Positions 54,759-63,281 of a stretch of 64,000 bases of DNA are shown here, piece after piece. The first letter of the stretch is position 1, and every line of letters begins with the position of its first letter. Under the pieces are notes generated by a model. The model searched no databases, was not told where the DNA came from, and was given only the letters and a program-made list of their open reading frames with translations. The stretch comes from Paenibacillus tundrae. Lineage in GTDB: Bacteria; Bacillota; Bacilli; Paenibacillales; Paenibacillaceae. The position numbers were made by a program, and so were the translations under genes. The stretch is taken from positions 124,001 to 188,000 of the forward strand of contig NZ_JAUSTI010000006.1 of assembly GCF_030812775.1 (NCBI RefSeq), written 5' to 3'.

Positions 54759-55643
54759 TTGAAGAAAAGCTGGCCACTGTATGTATTGTGCATTCCCGCA
54801 TTCATATTTGTCTGCATCTTTTCGTACGGTCCGATGGTCGGTCTGCTCATGGCTTTCCAGGATTACAAACCCTGGCTCGGGATCTCAGGTTCCCGCTGGA
54901 TCGGACTGGACAATTTCGAGAGAATTTTCCGGTATGATGAAGCAACACAAGCCATTATCAATACGTTAATTATCGCCGTTTCCAAAATTATCGTGGGTAT
55001 AATCGTTCCGATCATTATGGCTATTCTGTTAAGTGAGTTAAGGAATGTTGGCATTAAGAAAAGTGTACAGACACTGGTTTATCTACCGCATTTCCTATCA
55101 TGGGTTACCGTAGCTGGGCTTATGATTAACATCCTTGGCTTGGATGGGGGGATTAACCAAGTGTTGACTCAGCTGTTCGGTATCTCTCCCATTTATTTTC
55201 TGGGTGACCCAGATCTCTTCAGATATACGGTGGTGGTCAGCGATGTATGGAAAAGCTTCGGATTTGGCATGATCGTTTATCTGGCGACCATTGCAGGGAT
55301 CAACCCTTCGTATTATGAGGCAGCCGAAATTGATGGTGCGACACGTCGACAGCAAATTATGTACGTTACCCTGCCAAGTATGTTGCCGATGATTATTGTT
55401 ATTTCTACGCTCAGTCTAGGAAATATTCTGGACGCCGGGTTTGATCAGGTATTCAACCTCTACAACCCACTTGTCTACAGTACGGGAGATATTATTGACA
55501 CCTATGTTTATCGTTCTTCCTTGTTGAATGGGCAATACGGATTCGGTACAGCGGTAGGGTTGTTCAAATCGGGGATCAGTCTCATCTTGATCGTCGTATC
55601 CTATAGGCTGGCCTATAAGTATGCCAACTACAAAATATTTTAA
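54759..55643 (+). CDS. LplB-type sugar ABC transporter permease, start unclear
   Basis: 294 residues from TTG 54759, the only ATG/GTG/TTG near the start, but that codon has no well-spaced ribosome site. The frame is open back to 54603 and reads as a normal LplB N-terminal tail (KTGSNIAPTPKVPRRTPWKK). A perfect AGGAGG (54661-54666) lies 8 nt before an in-frame ATT (54675); the ATG at 54679 is out of frame. The real protein is therefore probably about 322 residues. Six membrane helices; hallmark FSYGPMVGLLMAFQDYKPW (about 20-38). The EAA loop is YEAAEIDGATRRQQIMYVTLPS. A MITE copy begins just after its stop. Confidence 0.88.
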   Translation: MKKSWPLYVLCIPAFIFVCIFSYGPMVGLLMAFQDYKPWLGISGSRWIGLDNFERIFRYDEATQAIINTLIIAVSKIIVGIIVPIIMAILLSELRNVGIKKSVQTLVYLPHFLSWVTVAGLMINILGLDGGINQVLTQLFGISPIYFLGDPDLFRYTVVVSDVWKSFGFGMIVYLATIAGINPSYYEAAEIDGATRRQQIMYVTLPSMLPMIIVISTLSLGNILDAGFDQVFNLYNPLVYSTGDIIDTYVYRSSLLNGQYGFGTAVGLFKSGISLILIVVSYRLAYKYANYKIF

Positions 55644-55646
55644 TCG

Positions 55647-55727
55647 TGCGTGTTCAAAAAGGACGACTCGATGCTGAGATGCCGTAGGCATCCTGCGTAA
55701 TCAAAAGCGGACTTTTTGAACAACTTC
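55647..55727 (+). mobile_element. MITE-like element, copy 3 (81 bp, internally deleted)
   Basis: Begins 3 nt after the stop of the first permease and ends 21 nt before the ATG of the second. Core ends TGTTCAAAAAG (55651-55661) and CTTTTTGAACA (55712-55722). The flanking hexamers TAATCG and TAACAG agree at 4 of 6 bases, a decayed target duplication. Compared with copies 1 and 2 about 90-130 bp of the middle is missing; the part kept contains the GATGCCG...GGCATC dyad. Its stem structure sits within the operon transcript. Confidence 0.72.
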
Positions 55728-55748
55728 TAACAGGGAGGGAGAGGCAGC

Positions 55749-56618
55749 ATGTACCATAAGACGACAGGGTATAGAGTTTTCTCGATTTTCAATTATGCGT
55801 TTATGATCTTGGCAGGACTGGTGTGTTTTCTTCCACTGCTTCATTTGCTCGCGCAATCCCTCAGTAGTAAGGCGGCAGTAAGCGGTAATTTGGTATCATT
55901 TTGGCCGGTTGGATTCAACATGGACGCTTATATCAAAACATTTAACAATTCCAACTTTATCAGTTCCATGTGGACTTCGATTCTACGAACGGTCCTGGGA
56001 ACATCCATCAGTATGTTTATTCTTACTTGCGCAGGATATGCGCTGTCCAAGGAATTTCGGGGACGCAACGCGCTGATGTGGTTTTTTATCTTCACGATGC
56101 TCTTCTCTGGTGGATTAATTCCTTCTTATATATTGGTTACAGGTCTTGGGTTGAAGGATACCATCTGGGCGTTGGTCTTGCCGGGAGCTTTCGGAGCATA
56201 TAACCTGATTCTTCTTGTCAATTTCTTCAAAACGATCCCGAAAGCGCTGGAAGAAGCGGCCTTTATCGATGGTGCATCCTTCTTTGCCATTCTCACCAAA
56301 ATTTACTTGCCGTTATCTCTGCCCGGGATAGCTACGGTATCCTTGTTTATTATGGTGGGGCACTGGAATTCCTGGTTTGACGGTATATTGTATATGTCGG
56401 ATGCGAGTAAGTATCCGCTGGCTTCTTTCTTACAGACCGTAGTCGTGCAGAGCAACATGCAGAATATGGCGATGAGTCAGTCGGAAGTGGAAGCGATGTC
56501 GGAACAGAGCATCAAGGCAGCCCAAATATTCGTGAGCACACTGCCAATTATTATGGTCTATCCTTTTTTACAACGCTATTTCGTGAAGGGAATTGTGCTA
56601 GGGGCTGTCAAAGAGTAA
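55749..56618 (+). CDS. YtcP/LplC-type sugar ABC transporter permease
   Basis: 289 residues from ATG 55749, with GGGAGGGAGAGG upstream. Opens with FNYAFMILAGLVCFLPLLHLLAQSLSS (first helix); the EAA loop is seen as ALEEAAFIDGASFFAILTKIYLPLSLPGIATV (about 160-190). The C-terminus ends with the family-typical VYPFLQRYFVKGIVLGAVKE. It pairs with the first permease in one transporter despite the MITE between the genes. Confidence 0.92.
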   Translation: MYHKTTGYRVFSIFNYAFMILAGLVCFLPLLHLLAQSLSSKAAVSGNLVSFWPVGFNMDAYIKTFNNSNFISSMWTSILRTVLGTSISMFILTCAGYALSKEFRGRNALMWFFIFTMLFSGGLIPSYILVTGLGLKDTIWALVLPGAFGAYNLILLVNFFKTIPKALEEAAFIDGASFFAILTKIYLPLSLPGIATVSLFIMVGHWNSWFDGILYMSDASKYPLASFLQTVVVQSNMQNMAMSQSEVEAMSEQSIKAAQIFVSTLPIIMVYPFLQRYFVKGIVLGAVKE

Positions 56619-56721
56619 GAAGAGGTAGAAGATGTAAGTTATATGTTCGGATTCATGCTTACATGGATTGGATTCCATCGTATTCATAGCAACATCAGTC
56701 GAGCGGAGGGGGAATAGTTCA

Positions 56722-58407
56722 ATGAACAGAAAAAATGTGATGTGGAAAATGTTAAGTACAATCATGTTGTCAGCACTTGTCGTAGCCGGTTGTAGCAGTG
56801 GCGAGAGCAATACCGTTGCGACGTCAGAATCCGTGCTGAAGGATGGGAAGTATGATCCGCCGTTGACCATGACGATTGCCAAACAACAGGATGAAAATTC
56901 GGGGAAGTACATCAACGGTGAAAGCCTAAATGACAATGTGTTAACTCGCTGGGGCGAGGAAAAACTGGGCATTAAGATCGAAACTACGCTGCTTGGGGGT
57001 GATGCTTCACAATATAATACCAAGTTACGGCTTGCACTAACGGGTTCAGAGAAGCTGCCAGACGTTCTACCGGTCTATGATACGATGCTGATTAATGACT
57101 TAATCGAATCTGGACAGGTAAAGGAAATTACGGAAGATATCGCAACATATATGCCTGACCGAATCAAGGAAATCTACAAACAATATCCATCGACCTTCAA
57201 TCCGGTTGTTCGCGACGGCAAAGTGTATGGTATGGCGATTGCGCCAAATCTCACTGAAGGTGAAGTGATGTTGATTCGCCAAGATTGGCTTGACAAATTG
57301 AACTTGAAAGCGCCAACAACACTGGAGGAGTTCGAGCAAGTCATTGCGGCATTTACGAATGATGACCCGGATGGTAATGGCAAGCAGGATACATATGGCT
57401 TTACTTTCTCGGGGAAAGATTCGTACAACACGGGCTGGGTGAGTGATCCGGTCATGATATTCAGTGCATATACAGGTAAACATCTTCCGCGACAATGGTT
57501 GAACGACAATGGCAAGCTAACCTACGGATCGGTCGCTCCAGGCAACAAGGAGGCACTTGGCAAGCTGCGTGATTGGTACTCTAAGGGATATTTGAACAAA
57601 GAGCTGGCTACGCAGGGAGCCTGGGATGCTTTGTCTGACTTTACGGAAGGCAAGGCGGGTATTATCGTCGGTCGACCTTGGTTATACGGCAGTGTGAAGG
57701 ATGTGGAGAAAAATATAGAGGGTGCCAAAGTTGTTCCCTATCCAACCATCCAAGGTGTGAACGGAGATAGAACCTATCAAACTGCCCAATTGAACGATGG
57801 CGTATTTATGTTTAACAAAGACTTTCAGAACATGGAGGCCTTCTTCCTATACTACGATAAAATGTACGATGCTGCGTTTGGCACAGGAGAGTTTAAATAC
57901 GGCTATGCGCAAGGATATGACTACGATATCGTCAACGAAGAAGTCACCTTTGACCCACAGCAATTCAATACCCCGTTGGAAGCGGTACAAGGGGTAGGGA
58001 AAATGGCCTTTACGAAAAACACACCAAGCGTCGACGGTCCTGGTCAGTCTTACTACGACCTGGCTAATGGGGTAGAACCGGATACAGGTGTTCTTCTTCA
58101 GAGTGATTCAAGGGATCAAACAACCAAAGACGGATATCGAATCTCTTATGAGAACCGGGATTCCTTGGTACCCAATGATTTTAACGGCCCACCTACACCA
58201 ACGATGCAAAACATATGGGAACAGTTGACGACCATGGAACAAGAGATATTCACCAAGATCATTTATGGCAATGAACCGCTCGAAGCATTCGATACCTTTG
58301 TTAAGCAATGGCATGAGAAGGGCGGCGATGAAGTAACCGAGGAAGTCAACGATTGGTACAATCAAGCGAGCAAGACAGATGTCATGGCATTGATGAATCT
58401 GAAATAA
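56722..58407 (+). CDS. LplA-type oligosaccharide-binding lipoprotein
   Basis: 561 residues from ATG 56722 with GGAGGGGG upstream. The lipobox is LVVAGC-SS (Cys about 25). The long family-1 solute-binding pattern is visible: LRLALTGSEKLPDVLPVYDTMLINDLIESG, the calcium-loop-like DDPDGNGKQDTYGF (about 213-226), and TEGKAGIIVGRPWLYGS. Typical of binding proteins for larger plant oligosaccharides. The ATP-hydrolysing subunit is not encoded nearby. Third gene of the operon; the GH43-like gene follows after 17 nt. Confidence 0.9.
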   Translation: MNRKNVMWKMLSTIMLSALVVAGCSSGESNTVATSESVLKDGKYDPPLTMTIAKQQDENSGKYINGESLNDNVLTRWGEEKLGIKIETTLLGGDASQYNTKLRLALTGSEKLPDVLPVYDTMLINDLIESGQVKEITEDIATYMPDRIKEIYKQYPSTFNPVVRDGKVYGMAIAPNLTEGEVMLIRQDWLDKLNLKAPTTLEEFEQVIAAFTNDDPDGNGKQDTYGFTFSGKDSYNTGWVSDPVMIFSAYTGKHLPRQWLNDNGKLTYGSVAPGNKEALGKLRDWYSKGYLNKELATQGAWDALSDFTEGKAGIIVGRPWLYGSVKDVEKNIEGAKVVPYPTIQGVNGDRTYQTAQLNDGVFMFNKDFQNMEAFFLYYDKMYDAAFGTGEFKYGYAQGYDYDIVNEEVTFDPQQFNTPLEAVQGVGKMAFTKNTPSVDGPGQSYYDLANGVEPDTGVLLQSDSRDQTTKDGYRISYENRDSLVPNDFNGPPTPTMQNIWEQLTTMEQEIFTKIIYGNEPLEAFDTFVKQWHEKGGDEVTEEVNDWYNQASKTDVMALMNLK

Positions 58408-58424
58408 TAAGGAGATGACTCAGC

Positions 58425-60137
58425 GTGATGATAAAAAAATCAAGAATAGCAATCATTGTTGCATTTCTATTGCTGGCATACCATTTCTCTGCTGCTGTAC
58501 CAACCACTCAAGCTGCGGGTGAAGAGACAAATATTGCTGCAACGCTGTTTGTACTAAAGAACGATTCTGAGGTGAACAATGCCAAGATCCACTGGGCGCC
58601 TGTTGACGGAGCGACCGGGTACGAGTTGCTTCGCTCCGAGAACAATGGGGCTTATGAGTTATTACAGACCTTAACCGGGACAACAACAGATGATTATGAT
58701 CTTCAACTAGGTAGCACGTATACCTATCAAGTGAAAGCGTATGGGGGAAGCTCCGTGCTAACCTCCGCGGTTTCACCCGAATATACGCCATATGTGCTTC
58801 CAGAGAATCTGACTACATTTGATAATACAACCAAGTCAACCCTGAACTTACCAAACGAGCTCAAAGTCGGGGATACCTACTACAGATTCAATTTTGTTCA
58901 GAAGCCAACAGGTGGATTCGGTCAGATGATCCAACAGACGTCAACCGACGATATTACCTACGGTAACGATCAAGTGGTGCTCTCTTACACCGATCATCCG
59001 GACTTAGCTGATAGCAAATTTGAGGGGATCAATATTCTATATCATGAGTCCACGAATAAGTTTGTATTTTGGGCTCACTATGAGAACAGCAGAGACTACA
59101 CACTTGCCAGAGTGTCGGTGGCATCTGCCACACCTGGAGAAGATTTTACATTTCATAAGAGCTTCCGACCAGGTGGAAACGAATCGAGAGATATCTCCAT
59201 TTTCAAAGATGATGATGGTACAGCCTACTTAATCTCTACGGCGAATAATAATTCGGATACGATACTGTATCAGTTAACCTCTGATTGGCTGGATGTCGAT
59301 CATCAAGTGACTACCATCTATCAGAACCAGCACCGGGAACTGCCTAAGGTAATCAAAAAAGACGGCATCTATTATTTATTTTCTTCCCAAGCTGCGGGCT
59401 GGTATCCAAGCATACCGATGTACTCATCTGCCACAAGCCTCGATGGAGAGTGGTCTGAACTACGCGTGATTGGTAATACCTCTACCTTCTCGGCACAGTC
59501 TGGCTCGGTTATGAGGGTGACGCCAGATACGGGCGACAATATCGTGATGGTTGCATATCGCTGGATGTTCGGATGGGCAGGCACGCAAAATGGAACCACA
59601 GAGGAACGATTGTTACCAGTTTGGTTCTCTAACGGATACGCATTCTATGATTATTTTGATAAGGTGTTATACGATACAGTCAATGATGTTGTCGTTCCTG
59701 TACAGGACGGAAAACTACTGTCACAGGGAAAAGAGGCAACTGCACAAACGGCTACGGGAACAAAACCAGCAACTTACGCTAATGATGGAAGCTATCAAAC
59801 CGAATGGGTAGGTACCAGCGTGGCGTGGCCACATTGGTGGAAGGTAGATCTTGGATCCGTGCAGCAGATTAACAATGTACAGATTTCATGGTGGATGCAA
59901 AAAGGCTCCGAAGGATTCTATAAATATAAAATCGAGACGAGTAACGATAATGTGAATTGGACTGTCGCATTGGATCGAACGGATAATAAATCCTACGGAT
60001 TCACTTCGGACACCCTCTCGAGCACGGCTAGATATGTGCGAATCAATATGCAGGGTGCAACGCTTCATAATAATCCGAACAACTGGTACACACCAAGATT
60101 ATGGGAAGTCAAAGTGTTTGGAGAGGACATCGAGTAA
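58425..60137 (+). CDS. Secreted GH43 subfamily-24-like protein with CBM32 domain
   Basis: 570 residues from GTG 58425 or ATG 58428 (AAGGAG upstream). A signal peptide ends around residue 31. Then: an FN3-like domain (about 36-125), a five-blade propeller catalytic domain (about 125-430), and a C-terminal F5/8-type-C/CBM32 module (about 435-570: WWKVDLGSVQQINNVQISWW). Glu200, Glu305 and Gln358 fall at the spacing of the Glu/Glu/Gln triad of fungal exo-beta-1,3-galactanase (Glu102, Glu208, Gln263). The enzyme would act outside the cell on beta-1,3-galactan of arabinogalactan proteins. It is a paralogue of the next gene, but lacks the HAHGG block of that protein. Confidence 0.85.
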   Translation: MMIKKSRIAIIVAFLLLAYHFSAAVPTTQAAGEETNIAATLFVLKNDSEVNNAKIHWAPVDGATGYELLRSENNGAYELLQTLTGTTTDDYDLQLGSTYTYQVKAYGGSSVLTSAVSPEYTPYVLPENLTTFDNTTKSTLNLPNELKVGDTYYRFNFVQKPTGGFGQMIQQTSTDDITYGNDQVVLSYTDHPDLADSKFEGINILYHESTNKFVFWAHYENSRDYTLARVSVASATPGEDFTFHKSFRPGGNESRDISIFKDDDGTAYLISTANNNSDTILYQLTSDWLDVDHQVTTIYQNQHRELPKVIKKDGIYYLFSSQAAGWYPSIPMYSSATSLDGEWSELRVIGNTSTFSAQSGSVMRVTPDTGDNIVMVAYRWMFGWAGTQNGTTEERLLPVWFSNGYAFYDYFDKVLYDTVNDVVVPVQDGKLLSQGKEATAQTATGTKPATYANDGSYQTEWVGTSVAWPHWWKVDLGSVQQINNVQISWWMQKGSEGFYKYKIETSNDNVNWTVALDRTDNKSYGFTSDTLSSTARYVRINMQGATLHNNPNNWYTPRLWEVKVFGEDIE

Positions 60138-60221
60138 CCTAGCGACTCAGTGACCTAGTTAACGATGTAGTAATTAATGATGTTTTCCAATCGTGAATGA
60201 CAACAGAAGAGAGGTAACGTC

Positions 60222-61163
60222 ATGAAGACACAATTAGTCAACGGTAGTCTCTGGAATGATATCAACGGTGAATCCATTCATGCTCACGGTGGGCATATGT
60301 TATATCATGACGGCTACTATTATTGGTACGGTGAAGACCGAAGAGATGATAACTATGTGAGCTGTTACCGATCCAAGGATCTATTCCAGTGGGAGTTTCG
60401 GGATCACATCCTGACGACTTCGACTCCGACGGCATCCATTCGAGTCCGCACGAAGTTGGAATTAGTGAATGATGAGGGTGGTAAGGTAAACCTTGAGCGC
60501 CCCAAAGTTCTTTTTAATCCCGTGACTAAGAAATTTGTGCTCTGGGTGCACTACGAAAATGGAAAGAACTACAATGATGCTGCATGTGCTGTAGCCACCT
60601 CCGATTATCCGGATCGTCAATTTGTCTATCATGGGAGCTTCAATCCTTACGGGTATATGTCGAGGGATTGCACACTCTTCCAGGATGATGATGGAACAGC
60701 TTATTTTATCTCGGCGGCCAGAGACAATGCGGATCTGCATATCTATCGCCTTCAGGAAGATTACCTGAATGTAGAATGTTTAGTCTCAAAGCTGTGGCAG
60801 GGTGAATATCGGGAAGCCCCAGCCGTGTTCAAGCGGAATGAGAAGTATTATATGCTTACCTCTTTTTGCACAGGATGGGATCCGAACCAAGGGAAATATG
60901 CGATCGCGGATTCAATGGAAAGTTCGTGGAGTATGCTCTATGACTTCGGTGATGAGACGACGTATCGTACACAGCCGGCTTTTGTACTGAATCGATCAGC
61001 GCAGGAGTACCTGTATTTTTCGGATCGCTGGAATGGGTCGGATTATTTTCAATCTAGTTATGTCGTGTTGCCTATTGAGTTCAATGGCGCTGTGCCCGTT
61101 CTTAACGATTATGCTGCGTTGACCTTGGATAGCGAGACGGATTCAATTGTTTTTGCAAAGTAG
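60222..61163 (+). CDS. GH43 subfamily-24-like galactanase, cytoplasmic
   Basis: 313 residues; no signal peptide, so it acts inside the cell on imported oligosaccharides. GAGAGG lies upstream of ATG 60222. The single five-blade propeller contains IHAHGGHMLYHDGYYYWYGED (about 19-39), and Glu92 (LERPK), Glu198 (REAPA) and Gln251 (RTQPA). These match, with near-constant offset, the Glu102/Glu208/Gln263 triad of the exo-beta-1,3-galactanase in which Gln acts as the unusual catalytic base. The classical GH43 Asp base is not required. Likely removes galactose residues from beta-1,3-galacto-oligosaccharides. Last gene of the operon, with a terminator at 61216. Confidence 0.86.
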   Translation: MKTQLVNGSLWNDINGESIHAHGGHMLYHDGYYYWYGEDRRDDNYVSCYRSKDLFQWEFRDHILTTSTPTASIRVRTKLELVNDEGGKVNLERPKVLFNPVTKKFVLWVHYENGKNYNDAACAVATSDYPDRQFVYHGSFNPYGYMSRDCTLFQDDDGTAYFISAARDNADLHIYRLQEDYLNVECLVSKLWQGEYREAPAVFKRNEKYYMLTSFCTGWDPNQGKYAIADSMESSWSMLYDFGDETTYRTQPAFVLNRSAQEYLYFSDRWNGSDYFQSSYVVLPIEFNGAVPVLNDYAALTLDSETDSIVFAK

Positions 61164-61215
61164 GTTGTGCCTTACCATCGGAGCCAGCCTCCTCATTTAT
61201 ATCCAATGCTAGATT

Positions 61216-61250
61216 GCTCTGCGAGTCGTTCAATGACTTGCAGAGCTTTT
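61216..61250 (+). terminator. Terminator of the galactan-type operon
   Basis: GCTCTGC-G-AGTC pairs with GACT-T-GCAGAGC, followed by TTTT. Confidence 0.7.
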
Positions 61251-61299
61251 ACGAGTTCTGGCGCGAGCAAATGGAGCTGGGTGCTTCTAATGTCTAAGT

Positions 61300-62334
61300 C
61301 TAATTTCGAAAGGTATCTACCATCCAATTGAAGAACTTCTGCTTTTCTTCATAGTGGGGATAATGAGCTGACTGCTTGTAAGAGATAAATTCTTTGTGGT
61401 CTGCTTCAATGTTGTCGTAGAACAACTGGGCTGCATGGCAGGAGGTCATATAGTCGTAATCCCCCATAATGAAATAAAAGGGCAGATCTAGCTTCGTAAT
61501 CATGGAAGGCAAAGGATGATTCATAGCCTCACCGATCAGCATCTCTTGTGAAAATATAATCCCTTTATTGTAGCGGATGGCATCAAGCATCGTATATTCA
61601 CTGCTGAACGTCATTCCGAAGAAGCTGGCTTCAGGGCTGTCTATCAACCTTGAAGCACCGCCATATCGCTTCACGAGATCACGTGGTACAAAGGCCTTCC
61701 CCTGTGTAATGGCTTCATACAACTGCTCCAACTGTCGTATGTCCTCATCATTCCCAGCCAGTCGGGCTTGTTCCATCACATGATTCCATCCGTCCGTCTC
61801 GCTCTGCTGGATGTCCGCCATTTGTCCAATCCCAATATAGGCTTCGTATTTCTCCGGTGCTTGCTGTGCAGCAAGCGTGCCGATGTACGTGCCGTAGGAA
61901 TGACCCATCAAGATCACTTTCTCTTTCCCCAGACGTGTAGTGATGTAATCTGTGATGGCTAGTGCATCCTGTACTAACAAGTTAGCGGAGAGGTTGGAAT
62001 AGTCTTCGAAAAAATGATAGGACTTGCCACTTGCTCTCTGATCATAGTTAACCATCGTAAATTTCGTTTCCAATAGATCCTGAACCTTTTTGGCATAAGG
62101 AATCTCAGATGCACCAGGCCCACCGTGGATATATAGAATAACCGGGTTATTCAGATCCTGGCCCCGGATCATGATCTCATGATCTGTACCGTTGATGTTC
62201 ACTTGTTCAAGTATATGAATGCTGTTAGAACCTTCTATTGTGGATGTCCAGGTTGGAAAATAAAGAACAGTAATACTGAGTGCCATTACTGTAATACTAA
62301 AGCTTAACCACACAATTTTTTTCACCTTTTTCAT
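61300..62334 (-). CDS. Alpha/beta hydrolase, proline-iminopeptidase-like
   Basis: 344 residues. An N-terminal hydrophobic segment (about 6-27) suggests membrane attachment or export. The S33-type core has the oxyanion motif HGGPG (70-74), YDQRASGKS (97-105), nucleophile Ser146 in GHSYGTY, an acidic residue in IMGDYDYMT, and His in SAHYPHYEE. Proline iminopeptidases and related peptidases share HGGPG; lipase or esterase activity is also possible. AGAGAGG precedes ATG 62334. Monocistronic. Confidence 0.85.
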   Translation of the reverse strand: MKKVKKIVWLSFSITVMALSITVLYFPTWTSTIEGSNSIHILEQVNINGTDHEIMIRGQDLNNPVILYIHGGPGASEIPYAKKVQDLLETKFTMVNYDQRASGKSYHFFEDYSNLSANLLVQDALAITDYITTRLGKEKVILMGHSYGTYIGTLAAQQAPEKYEAYIGIGQMADIQQSETDGWNHVMEQARLAGNDEDIRQLEQLYEAITQGKAFVPRDLVKRYGGASRLIDSPEASFFGMTFSSEYTMLDAIRYNKGIIFSQEMLIGEAMNHPLPSMITKLDLPFYFIMGDYDYMTSCHAAQLFYDNIEADHKEFISYKQSAHYPHYEEKQKFFNWMVDTFRN

Positions 62335-62538
62335 CGGATATGTACCTCTCTACTTCTGGTTATTGATGCGCTATCTGTTCATGAACTTATACCTCTATGT
62401 TACTGGATTAGTGATCGATAAGAATCGTCCGCTAGTGTGAGATTGCTGTCCATCTTAGGTCTTACTTGGGTTAAAGATCGAAAAAGGATCGTGTTCTTCT
62501 ATTATTATGTGTTGCGATGGAGTCGTCTGGAGCAATGA

Positions 62539-62691
62539 ATAAAAAACAAACTGACGTTAGAACCGGATATTCTGTTAATGGATGAAGCTACGGCATCCCT
62601 TGATCCGTCTCAACCGGAGCTAAACCATGAGTTGAAGGAGCACTCGACTCGCGTACACAGGATTATATTAGAGTTCGATTCGGCTGAGTGA
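62539..62691 (+). pseudogene. Remnant of an ABC transporter ATPase
   Basis: One frame, open from 62539 and ended by TGA 62689-62691, reads LEPDILLMDEATASLDP, the Walker B and D-loop of an ABC ATPase, then about 25 further codons that no longer follow the H-loop pattern. There is no start, Walker A or signature motif upstream. It is the 3' debris of a transporter gene, still followed by its terminator. Function is gone. Confidence 0.72.
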
Positions 62692-62720
62692 GATGAGGAA
62701 ATGATGCTTCTATCTGGTTG

Positions 62721-62755
62721 AAGTCTTTCAGAGCTGGTCTGAAAGACTTTTTTTG
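62721..62755. terminator. Strong terminator between ABC remnant and minus-strand gene
   Basis: AAGTCTTTCAGA (62721-62732) and TCTGAAAGACTT (62738-62749) form a 12-bp perfect stem, followed by a long T run on the plus strand. Confidence 0.8.
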
Positions 62756-62760
62756 TTTTT

Positions 62761-63108
62761 TCACATTTTCCAAGGAGCCTTCGGGATGTTATAACGGAAA
62801 AAGGTTGTATGTTCATGCTTAACATAGATCCAGGGTGGTGATGGGGGAGTGTGTAACGCTTTGTATAACGGGATTCCTTCATCACTGGCGGCATACTCCT
62901 CAAGCGCATCTATATCCTCAAAATCAACCTTTCCCTGATAGGATAAAGTCTGGCCGTTAAGCGTGACCTGAGGTGCGCCTGACAAACCTCTCTTCGCCGT
63001 GTTGAACACGCCAACCTTCCCCGAAGGCCATAGGAACAAATCACTTACAACGAATAAACTGACCAGAAGAATGATGCCCACGACCCATCGCTTTTTGTTC
63101 ATTGTCAT
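62761..63108 (-). CDS. Small membrane-anchored or secreted protein
   Basis: 115 residues from ATG 63108 with GGAGG 10 nt upstream (ATG 63102 also in frame). One hydrophobic segment near the N-terminus (about 9-27) acts as anchor or signal. The extracellular part is short, with the pattern APQVTLNGQTLSYQGKVDFEDIDALEEYAAS and a terminal HEHTTFFRYNIPKAPW. No family recognised. The stop codon lies 6 nt from the terminator of the ABC remnant. Confidence 0.65.
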   Translation of the reverse strand: MTMNKKRWVVGIILLVSLFVVSDLFLWPSGKVGVFNTAKRGLSGAPQVTLNGQTLSYQGKVDFEDIDALEEYAASDEGIPLYKALHTPPSPPWIYVKHEHTTFFRYNIPKAPWKM

Positions 63109-63281
63109 GCGATATTGACCTCCGTTAAGTAGGGTTAGAATCTACTATAAAAAAACAAAAAGCATCACTAGAGTTACCGAGAGAGTCTGTTTGTCGTACT
63201 TATCCATTTATTGCTATAGTTGTATTATGACAGAGTCAGCAGTAATGGATTATCACTAATTTCATCTGGGGAGGATAAGTT

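Larger units (their letters stand above)
62335..62760. other. Gene-poor gap containing an ABC ATPase remnant
   Basis: 426 bp without an intact gene. It holds the decayed ATPase tail (62539-62691), a strong terminator (62721-62755), and on the left an AT-rich stretch with the promoter region of the hydrolase gene. Confidence 0.6.
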
